Below, in pieces: positions 37,131-43,234 of a stretch of DNA of 64,000 bases (position 1 is its first letter; every line of letters begins with the position of its first letter). The position numbers and the translations under genes are program-made. The DNA comes from Bdellovibrionales bacterium (lineage in GTDB: Bacteria; Bdellovibrionota; UBA1018). Location: contig CANCQK010000004.1 of the NCBI GenBank assembly GCA_947380295.1, positions 1-64,000 of the forward strand. Reading direction: 5' to 3'. The notes beneath the pieces are model-generated. The model made no database searches, was not told the DNA's origin, and was given only the letters and a program-made list of their open reading frames with translations.

Positions 37131-37141
37131 GGGGACGGAGC
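37131..37141 (+). repeat. Dispersed repeat core, copy upstream of Fb2
   Basis: GGGGACGGAGC, the core of the element found five more times to 41.5 kb, lies 73 bases before the Fb2 start. Tandem TTTCGATCG units (37100-37117) sit next to it. Confidence 0.5.
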
Positions 37142-37213
37142 TCGGCTGCGGATCTCTGCTCATTTGAAATCAGACGGTTCCCAGGATTGAATTTCGGCAC
37201 TGGAGATTTGGGT

Positions 37214-38170
37214 TTGAAGAAGTTAATTAAAATCAGTTTATTTTTGATGTCATTGACAGCGCAAGTTTCACCTGCAGGGGCGGGGCAGAAGTTTTTTCGT
37301 CCAGCGAGAGATGCGTGGCAGCCTGAAGTGCCCGGTCCATTGAATGATTTACCTGATAGCGTGTTGTATGAAATAGCGAGAAACTTAGACCCAGTGTCGT
37401 GTGCCCGGTTTGCTTGTACCCACAAGGCGGGGCATGAGGCTGCAAATGAAGTTAAAAAGCAGGCGTTTAAGATCGAGTTTGCTAAAATGATCCTGCTCAC
37501 GATCCCTGAAGTGACGCAAGCCGATGTGGCGCATCTGCAGCAAGTAGGAGTGGAGACCTCCATTCGCGCGCCGCTGAGATCATTCAAGATCAGCGATACT
37601 CCGATTACGATTGGCCTTTATCACGCCGTGATGGGGCACTACCCTGATCTGAGCCTAAGTAATTGGTCACATAAACCAGGCGAGAGCGATGCGCTTCGAG
37701 CCCGATGGGAAATGAACCCTGACCTCCCTCTGACCAATACGACGGTAGCTGAAGATCAGGCTTTTATTGCTGCGCTCAATACGAGAACGGGACGACATTT
37801 CAGGCTCCCGACTGAAAGCGAAGTGGAGTACTCGATCCGCGGTCGCATTCAAGGCGCAATTACGACTACGAGATACCATTTTGGAAATGACGGTAACGAA
37901 GTTTGCAACCGGACTTGGTTCAATTTAAACTCAGGCGATCAAGCTCACGGCGTGCGAGAGCCTCTGCCGGGTCGCACCCTCGATGATTCTCGGAACTCCT
38001 TTGGTCTGATTCACTCGACAGGTAATGTTTGGAATCGAAGCTCGGAGGGTGTGGTTCGGGGCGGCTCGTTCGGCAGCAGCGCCGGCTACACGCAGTCGTT
38101 CTTTCGGGGCGGTGGTTACTCTGAGTACCGCTTCGCGAATTTTGGCTCCCGCTTAGTCGAGGACTTTTAA
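37214..38170 (+). CDS. Exported F-box protein with C-terminal FGE-sulfatase-like domain (Fb2)
   Basis: The likely start is TTG 37214, with GGAG eight bases before it, giving a signal peptide (KKLIKISLFLMSL, cleavage at PAGA) that aligns with that of Fb1. Residues about 38-75 hold the F-box: LNDLPDSVLYEIARNLDPVS and FACTHKA. Residues about 120-318 are an FGE-sulfatase (SUMF1-like) domain: FRLPTESEVEYSIRG, HFGND, NSFGLIHSTGNVW and VVRGGSF, of C-type-lectin-like fold. The C terminus (38072-38146) is a variable region (see the DGR finding). The first 25 bases after the stop match the sequence after the fragment at 41.9 kb. F-box plus lectin-like domain suggests a ligase substrate receptor. Confidence 0.72.
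   Translation: MKKLIKISLFLMSLTAQVSPAGAGQKFFRPARDAWQPEVPGPLNDLPDSVLYEIARNLDPVSCARFACTHKAGHEAANEVKKQAFKIEFAKMILLTIPEVTQADVAHLQQVGVETSIRAPLRSFKISDTPITIGLYHAVMGHYPDLSLSNWSHKPGESDALRARWEMNPDLPLTNTTVAEDQAFIAALNTRTGRHFRLPTESEVEYSIRGRIQGAITTTRYHFGNDGNEVCNRTWFNLNSGDQAHGVREPLPGRTLDDSRNSFGLIHSTGNVWNRSSEGVVRGGSFGSSAGYTQSFFRGGGYSEYRFANFGSRLVEDF
38072..38146 (+). other. Variable region 1 of the FGE domain (Fb2)
   Basis: 25 codons between the conserved VVRGGSF and GSRLVEDF. Aligned without gaps to 40574-40648 and 41811-41885, it differs at most positions, often as NNC codons with a constant third C (for example columns 1, 2, 3, 5, 6, 13, 16, 19 and 21). Confidence 0.7.
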
Positions 38171-38295
38171 CTCTCAGTCTTCAGATTTCTTGAATAAACC
38201 TGGGGACGAATAAACCTGGGGACGGAGCAAACCTGGGTGTTTACCGGTACCTGGATCAGCATTGGGATGCACTTGAGAAAGAGCTGAGTTTGTAA
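38171..38295 (+). repeat. Composite tail after Fb2: methyltransferase 3' end copy, repeats and a coding relic
   Basis: After the stop, TCAGTCTTCAGATTTCTT repeats the last 18 bases of the exported methyltransferase gene (41913 region, opposite strand). Then two copies of AATAAACCTGGGGACG (38193 and 38209) and the core CTGGGGACGGAGC. From 38232 a short frame reads GVYRYLDQHWDALEKEL and ends at TAA 38295; a second copy of this relic is at 40803-40870. Confidence 0.6.
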
Positions 38296-38334
38296 TTCTA
38301 TTCAAAATTAATTAAATCTAAAAAATTGAATGGT

Positions 38335-38450
38335 GTCTATTTTTTAGTCACTCGAAAAACTCTTAGCAATGTCCCAGCTGACACACCTGCACTTAACTCA
38401 TTGAATATACAATATTCACGCGCCGCCGCAAGTTGGCGCGGGGCTTGCTT
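38335..38450 (+). promoter_or_regulatory. Promoter-leader element copy B, upstream of the RBR gene
   Basis: GTCTATTTTTTAGTCAC (38335-38351), ten bases, CTTAGCAATGT (38362-38372), 46 bases, hairpin CGCGCC-N10-GGCGCG (38419-38440), then GGGCTTGCTT. It matches the Fb1 copy in blocks and spacing. The start codon follows after about 52 bases. Confidence 0.7.
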
Positions 38451-38502
38451 CCTTTGGATGGGGTGTGGTCGCTCCATTGGGAGCTTTGGAGGAATTTTGA
38501 GT

Positions 38503-40035
38503 ATGAGAAGTTTAATTAAGAATTTGGTTCTTGTATCAGTTTTAGTTCTAGGTTTTTACAACGAGGCTTACGCTGTGAAGTCTTGTACCACCTGTTTTGG
38601 TGATGTAACGGATGCCCAAGTGGCGAAGAAGGAAGCCCTCCAATGCCCAGCGGGCCACGCGATTGATCAAGAGTGTCTCACTCATCAAGTGAAGAGCCAC
38701 GAAGATCTCAAAGTTTTACGAACTCAGGGTTTAGGCTGTTGCGGAGTCGGCGGTGCTGGAGACGCATGCAAGCATAAGTTTCCGCTCGATGAAGTGAGGG
38801 CGCTCTTGGCGCCTGCAGAGCAGGTAGCACTGCAAGCCCGATTCGATCGAGCTACGAGCCCGGTGGAAGAGAGTAAGACTAAAGAAGAAGTGAATCGTCT
38901 CAAGCTCGGATTCACAGAGTCTTTTGTGATTCAGTGCCCTACAGATGGCTGCGGCGCAGCTTGCGATCGAATCGAAGGATGTAATGCAGCTCAATGTCAG
39001 AGCGGAGAATGTGGAAACCGATTTTGTTACCTTTGCCTTGAATCTCAAGAGGATAATACAACCGGTCACGCTCACGCGAGAGCTCACAGTAATAATTACT
39101 GGGAACAACGTCCTGGCTATTTGGAACGCTACCACTGGTTGCTGGCTAGAAAAAGTCTAACCGCTTTATTGAAAAGTAAAGTTGAAGAGTCGACTCGCAA
39201 TCAAGCCCTCGAAGAGAGTCAGGCTCTCCTCAAAGAAAAGAAAATGTGGCCCATGCCTGCCGGATTGGCAGCTGGTATGTGGCTTGAGCAAGTGAGATCC
39301 AATGCTGAACTCACTCCGGCTGCAAAGATTGAGCTTTTACAAAACGAAGCGATCTATCGCCGGCAGATGAAAGACAAAAAGAACGGAGATCTCGTTGAAG
39401 CAGAAATCCGCCGACTCGGTGGCCTGGTCCTAGCGTCCCTCGACGTGAAAGACGCTGCAGGCATCGGCGGTCCAGCTGCTGGCGCCGGAGTCGCTGCACC
39501 CAGAATCGCTCAAGTCGCTGCGGTAGCCCAAGTAGCCCCCGCCCACCCAGTGGCCCAGGTAGCTGTTCCAGCTCACCAGCCTTTTGCAGCACCTCACCCA
39601 GTCGCAGCGCACGGCATCGCGCCAGTCTTGGAAGATTACCCGCAATTCAATCAGCTCAGCCGGCAGTTCCGAGCACTTGGAAATATGTACGAAGTCGCAG
39701 GCTTGATCTGGAGTGGTGTTGCTCCACAAAACATGAATCAACGAGATGCAGTTGCTTACTGTGCGGGCTTGGGTGGCGGCGCTAGATTGCCTACGAAAGA
39801 CGAATACATCGCTCTGGGCCAAGCCATGGGTGGAAGATACCCTGAATGGGAGGGTTTTGGCTACCACGTTCCGGGTTATGCTAGAAACCTAATTCCAGAT
39901 ATGCATAACAGACTTTTTTGGTCGGCTTCATTGACGCGTCAAGAACATGGTGACGCCTTCTTCTTCAATGGCTATTACGGTAACGTCGATCAATACTCCC
40001 GTGACTACGACAGATCGGTCCGGTGCGTTCGTTAG
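38503..40035 (+). CDS. Exported RBR-like (RING1 plus RING2) protein with Lcl_C/DUF1566-like domain
   Basis: ATG 38503 has GGAGG about ten bases upstream; an upstream frame reaches 38326 but covers the promoter. The signal peptide ends at NEAYA. Residues about 26-100 are RING1-like: CTTC, LQCPAGHAIDQEC, and GDACKHKFPLDEVRALL, the form of RBR RING1 ends. Residues about 144-178 are RING2-like: CPTDGCGAACDRIEGC, AQC, GEC, FCYLC, which aligns with Parkin RING2, where the Cys equivalent to that in 'EGCN' carries ubiquitin. A helical region and an Ala/Pro/His linker (about 310-370) follow. Residues about 394-510 are the Lcl_C-like domain shared with Fb1 (MYEVAGLIWSGVAP, ARLPTKDEYIAL, FWSAS, SVRC). 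Bacterial exported RBR proteins are very rare to my knowledge. Ligase activity is inferred. Confidence 0.75.
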   Translation: MRSLIKNLVLVSVLVLGFYNEAYAVKSCTTCFGDVTDAQVAKKEALQCPAGHAIDQECLTHQVKSHEDLKVLRTQGLGCCGVGGAGDACKHKFPLDEVRALLAPAEQVALQARFDRATSPVEESKTKEEVNRLKLGFTESFVIQCPTDGCGAACDRIEGCNAAQCQSGECGNRFCYLCLESQEDNTTGHAHARAHSNNYWEQRPGYLERYHWLLARKSLTALLKSKVEESTRNQALEESQALLKEKKMWPMPAGLAAGMWLEQVRSNAELTPAAKIELLQNEAIYRRQMKDKKNGDLVEAEIRRLGGLVLASLDVKDAAGIGGPAAGAGVAAPRIAQVAAVAQVAPAHPVAQVAVPAHQPFAAPHPVAAHGIAPVLEDYPQFNQLSRQFRALGNMYEVAGLIWSGVAPQNMNQRDAVAYCAGLGGGARLPTKDEYIALGQAMGGRYPEWEGFGYHVPGYARNLIPDMHNRLFWSASLTRQEHGDAFFFNGYYGNVDQYSRDYDRSVRCVR

Positions 40036-40056
40036 GCCGCTTGGAGAGAACACTAG

Positions 40057-40093
40057 GCGGGACTATTTGAGTCGAATGGCTCAGTAGTCCCGC
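40057..40093 (+). terminator. Terminator-like hairpin after the RBR gene
   Basis: Arms GCGGGACTA (40057-40065) and TAGTCCCGC (40085-40093) pair over nine bases around a 19-base loop with internal GAGTC/GCTC. Only three T follow, so termination may be weak. Confidence 0.5.
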
Positions 40094-40417
40094 TTTAAAG
40101 TGAATGGACACCAGGGGTCAGCTAATTGCGGTGGAATATCTTGAGGCAGGTTTTTAGTCATTTTCTGGTTTGGCAGAAAAGGTGCCATGGGGAACTTGGG
40201 GACGGAGCAGATCCAGAGCACTGAAGGCTACTTCGGCATAACTTAAAAGCCCGGTCATTTTCGAAGGTCGACGTGCTAAAATCAAAAAATGAACTTAAGT
40301 CACTAAAACCATTGGCATTTAACCTAGGTTGTTTGAGAGAGCGAACAAACCTGGGGACGGAGCGCATTTTTTTTCTTTGAGGTCGAGCCTAGTGGACTTG
40401 ATAAATTTATCAAGTTA
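40094..40417 (+). other. Gap with two copies of the dispersed repeat
   Basis: No gene is seen. CTTGGGGACGGAGC lies at 40195-40208, and a 30-base segment with core CTGGGGACGGAGC (40351-40363) at 40343-40372, identical to 41503-41532. Just after the second copy begins the truncated FGE fragment region. Confidence 0.5.
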
Positions 40418-40672
40418 TTGGATACTTTTGGGGGTGAAGCTACGGCCAGAATATCCACTGAAAATAACTATCAATGGGCGCAGTTTGAGTCGTGTAGGGG
40501 CCAGCATGAGCTCCGTCCCTCTTGGAGCGCCTGGATCCGAAGTGCCGAGGGTGTGATTCGGGGCAGTTCCTTCAACTACTACTTTGACGACGCAGTTTCG
40601 TTGAATTACAACAGCGGTTGCGGCGAGCACCGTGCCGCGAATATTGGCACCCACCTAGTCGAGGACCTGTAA
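40418..40672 (+). pseudogene. 5'-truncated FGE-domain fragment 2
   Basis: The frame's second half (from about 40526) encodes WIRSAEGVIRGSSF, a variable stretch and GTHLVEDL, homologous to the end of Fb2. The first half is unrelated, so only the C-terminal piece was copied. It has no signal peptide, F-box or convincing ribosome binding site. Its variable region (40574-40648) has the same length as in Fb2 but a different sequence. It may be a dead remnant or a donor of variable cassettes. Confidence 0.6.
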
Positions 40673-40700
40673 CTCTCGGCCCTCTTACCCTGGAAAGACC

Positions 40701-40713
40701 TTTGGGACGGAGT
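40701..40713 (+). repeat. Degenerate copy of the dispersed repeat
   Basis: TTTGGGACGGAGT resembles the core CTGGGGACGGAGC and follows FGE fragment 2, as other copies border the FGE units. Confidence 0.35.
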
Positions 40714-40802
40714 CAGAGTACTTTTTTTAAAGTCGTAAAGTAAGGAAAAGAGGGGAGCAGCATCAGCCCCTAGAGCCTCGGCCCTGGTCGCGCTTCATGC
40801 GA

Positions 40803-40870
40803 TTGGTGTTTACCGCTACCAGGATACGCATTGGGATGCGATCGAGAAGGAACTACGGATAAAGGACTAG
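40803..40870 (+). pseudogene. Second copy of the 'VYRYxDxHWDAxEKEL' relic
   Basis: The frame reads GVYRYQDTHWDAIEKEL and ends at TAG 40868-40870. It matches the relic at 38232-38295. No start or full-length gene is seen in either place. I do not recognise the parent family. Confidence 0.4.
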
Positions 40871-41214
40871 GAAGCCTTTAATTTCTCAGCAATCAGCTTA
40901 TTCAGACTCTTATTCTTAAAGCTTGCTTCAATTGCTAACTTTCTGTGGAGTGCTGGCTCGACTCTAAGCGGGATATTTCCCGAAAAAGACTTCTCTGCCA
41001 GGGGTTGAGGGACTTCTTGATCACGCTTTTTAAGACTTTCGATATATGCCCCAATCGCATCCTCGGCCATCTCCAGAGCCTCTTTTTGAGTCTCCCCGTG
41101 GGTGATGCATCCTTCAAGCTCTGGCACAATCGCAATATAGGCAGAGTCTTCAGGACTCCAGTGGATCATGATTTGATATTTGTATTTAGGCTTAGTTTTA
41201 GATTTCTTTTCCAT
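40867..41214 (-). CDS. hicB: HicB-type antitoxin
   Basis: From the ATG at 41214 (GGAGG just upstream) the protein has 115 residues. The N-terminal part is HicB-like: IHWSPEDSAYIAIVPELEGC, then THGETQKEALEMAEDAIGAYI. The C-terminal PLRVEPALHRKLAIEAS and SLNKLIAEKL is a ribbon-helix-helix DNA-binding domain, which would repress the operon. It follows hicA by 8 bases. Confidence 0.9.
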   Translation of the reverse strand: MEKKSKTKPKYKYQIMIHWSPEDSAYIAIVPELEGCITHGETQKEALEMAEDAIGAYIESLKKRDQEVPQPLAEKSFSGNIPLRVEPALHRKLAIEASFKNKSLNKLIAEKLKAS

Positions 41215-41222
41215 ATTACCTC

Positions 41223-41438
41223 CTACAATAGAACCTTCTGGGCCTGCTTGATCTGATATAATTTCAGGTCCTTCCCATGAGTTGCGAGTACAAAGCGGGC
41301 ACCATCTTTGAACCAAACTTCGTGACTTCCTGTTGTGTGGTCAAGTGACCAATTTAATTTTTTGAGTAGTGACTTTAGCTCCATTGCATCGATATAGCCT
41401 GATTTCAACTTTGCGATGAGTTTTTCAGTCTTGCTCAT
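41223..41438 (-). CDS. hicA: HicA-type mRNA interferase toxin
   Basis: ATG 41438 gives 71 residues, typical for HicA. The double-stranded RNA-binding-like fold is seen at MELKSLLKKLNWSL, and the catalytic His in HTTGSHEVWF. HicA cleaves mRNA and is neutralised by HicB, encoded next. The longer frame upstream of 41438 runs through the operator and the FGE fragment on the other strand and is not real. Confidence 0.9.
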   Translation of the reverse strand: MSKTEKLIAKLKSGYIDAMELKSLLKKLNWSLDHTTGSHEVWFKDGARFVLATHGKDLKLYQIKQAQKVLL

Positions 41439-41444
41439 ATTTAG

Positions 41445-41468
41445 AATGATATCATAAGTGATATCATT
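41445..41468 (-). promoter_or_regulatory. hicAB operator: perfect inverted repeat
   Basis: Arms AATGATATCA and TGATATCATT are perfect 10-base inverted repeats around TAAG, six bases before the hicA start. The position fits autorepression by HicB's ribbon-helix-helix domain. Confidence 0.75.
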
Positions 41469-41502
41469 GTCAATGGGGTGTTTTTTTATCCAAAGAATGG
41501 GG

Positions 41503-41532
41503 GAACAAACCTGGGGACGGAGCGCATTTTTT
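41503..41532 (+). repeat. Dispersed repeat, copy before FGE fragment 3
   Basis: A 30-base stretch with core CTGGGGACGGAGC (41511-41523), identical to 40343-40372. FGE homology begins three to six bases after it. Confidence 0.65.
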
Positions 41533-41534
41533 CT

Positions 41535-41909
41535 CCTTTCAGGCTCCCCACCGAAAGCGAAGTGGAGTACTCGATTCGCGGTCGCACTCAAGGGGCAATC
41601 ACGACTACGAGATACCATTTTGGGAATGATCATATGGAAGTCCGCAACCGTGCTTGGCTCCATGCAAACTCAGGTTTTCAAGCTAACGGCGTGCGAGAGC
41701 CTTTGCCAGGTCGTATCCTCGATGATTCTCGGAACTCCTTTGGTCTGATTCATGCGATAGGTCATGTTTGGATCCGAAGTGCGGAAGGTGTGGTTAGGGG
41801 CGGTTCCTTCCGCACCATCATTGACAGCGCGTTGTCGTCCTTTTGTTACGGCGGTAGCGGCGGGTACCGCTACGCCGATATCGGCTCCCGCCTAGTCGAG
41901 GACTTGTAA
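41535..41909 (+). pseudogene. 5'-truncated FGE-domain fragment 3
   Basis: The frame is open from FRLPTESEVEYSIRG through NSFGLIHAIGHVW and VVRGGSF to GSRLVEDL. It is very similar to Fb2 from 37799 to 38071 and after 38146, but differs sharply in the 25 codons 41811-41885. It lacks signal peptide and F-box. The 5' break lies at the dispersed repeat; the 3' side runs directly into the methyltransferase gene end. The reading frame being intact suggests it is recent or kept. Confidence 0.65.
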
Positions 41910-41912
41910 CTC

Positions 41913-43166
41913 TCAGTCTTCAGATTTCTTTGCTCGAATCGCAACTTTATAGAAGTTGTGCTCAAAATCACTCTGTGATTCGGGTTCAGGGGAGGATCGC
42001 TTGCCCAGGTTATTTGTGTAGAAAGTGTCTACCGAAACGAAGCCATTTTTTTCAAAGACTGTTCTAAGCGTTTTATTGTCAAAGATGTGAATGGCTCGTT
42101 TACTCGTTGATTTGAAAACGAGTGTGCAGGAGTCACCACACTGATGAGTCGTTTTTTCGGTCATGGACTCAAAGAGGGATGTGGGTTGTGTGCCAATCCA
42201 TCCGAGTTGACTCTCACCAGGAGCGATTTTTAGGCCCAAGACATTGGGGTTTGAAGAGTGAAAACCGCCTAAAATTTGATTTTCTGAGTAGGTTTGATTG
42301 AGCACGTTGGTTGTGCTTGCGGAGTACTCCATGAGCCCTGAGCTTTCGATGTTCAGGATAATCGATCCAGGAAATTCGAGCCCGCGAGATCGATTTTGAA
42401 AGAAAACCTGGGCAACTTGATTCGTTTTTTGCCAGCCTGAGTGGGCTATGCTGAAGATTCCAGGTGAATCTGCAGTTGCAAAGATTTCGCCGCCTGGGTT
42501 GATCATTGAATGGAGAGTGGCAAGGGTGAGATTGATTTGTTCGGGAGTGAGAAAGTGGAGGAAGTCTCCCATGAAGATGACGTCAAAGGGTTCCGGTTTT
42601 AAGGTTGGATCTTGAGCGATCCGCTGAATCCATTTGGTGACGTCCGAATTTTTAATCCGTGCAAACTGAGCTAGTTTTTCTCCAGATTTTAAAAACTTTT
42701 TAGACAATAAAAGTTTTTGTTGGAGGGCTTTGGCCGCTGCTCCTTGTCCTTCGATCGCAGTATAGTCTGCACCCGCGACGATGAGTTTCCATCCCATGTG
42801 TCCGAGGCCTGCTCCCAGATCGAGGACTCGAGGTCTGGTTTTAGCTTGTTCTGATCGTCTCTTGACTTCTTTGAGGCACTCGAGTCGCAGATCGTCTACG
42901 AACCCCCAGCCCCACCCAAAGTCTCGTTCAGAGATTTGGCCTCGAAATCCTATTTGAGGGGATTCATCAGTGGGAATGATCTCTGATGCCGGCTCGGCCA
43001 GGATGATATCCATGAGCTGGATACTCTGGGGTAAGGTGAGCCATTCAGGGAACCATTCGGATTCGCGCCCATTCGGCATTGAGTACGAAAGAGGAGTGTT
43101 GGCCAATAAAAGCAATAAGATCGCTGAGATGCCGAGTTGATGTTTGAAGGTGAAAGATTTTTTCAT
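41913..43166 (-). CDS. Exported SAM-dependent methyltransferase
   Basis: 417 residues with a clear Sec signal peptide (MKKSFTFKHQLG then a Leu-rich core, cleavage near LSYS). A class-I methyltransferase fold follows: motif I is VLDLGAGLGHMGWKL (about 116-130), acidic motif II in YTAIEGQG, then FDVIFMGDFLHFL and a motif-like NPGGEIFATADS. SAM is cytoplasmic, so an exported enzyme suggests action in another cell. The substrate is unknown. The C-terminal 100 residues have no recognised domain. Confidence 0.7.
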   Translation of the reverse strand: MKKSFTFKHQLGISAILLLLLANTPLSYSMPNGRESEWFPEWLTLPQSIQLMDIILAEPASEIIPTDESPQIGFRGQISERDFGWGWGFVDDLRLECLKEVKRRSEQAKTRPRVLDLGAGLGHMGWKLIVAGADYTAIEGQGAAAKALQQKLLLSKKFLKSGEKLAQFARIKNSDVTKWIQRIAQDPTLKPEPFDVIFMGDFLHFLTPEQINLTLATLHSMINPGGEIFATADSPGIFSIAHSGWQKTNQVAQVFFQNRSRGLEFPGSIILNIESSGLMEYSASTTNVLNQTYSENQILGGFHSSNPNVLGLKIAPGESQLGWIGTQPTSLFESMTEKTTHQCGDSCTLVFKSTSKRAIHIFDNKTLRTVFEKNGFVSVDTFYTNNLGKRSSPEPESQSDFEHNFYKVAIRAKKSED

Positions 43167-43234
43167 AATCTGCGTTCTAAATAACCAAAGGAATTGCGCT
43201 GAATTATTATCAAAGTTTTATTGATTTATTTCTA

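Noticed and set aside
37093..37587. Minus-strand frame over Fb2
   Set aside because: It covers the Fb2 signal peptide and F-box on the other strand and shows no domain.
38326..38502. N-terminal extension of the RBR protein
   Set aside because: It translates the conserved promoter-leader; ATG 38503 has the binding site and signal peptide.
41439..41663. N-terminal extension of HicA
   Set aside because: It reads through the operator and antisense to the FGE fragment.
37187..41909. DGR reverse transcriptase, Avd or template repeat inside the window
   Set aside because: No frame shows reverse-transcriptase motifs, and no copy has AAC at the variable columns, so only the target side is supported here.
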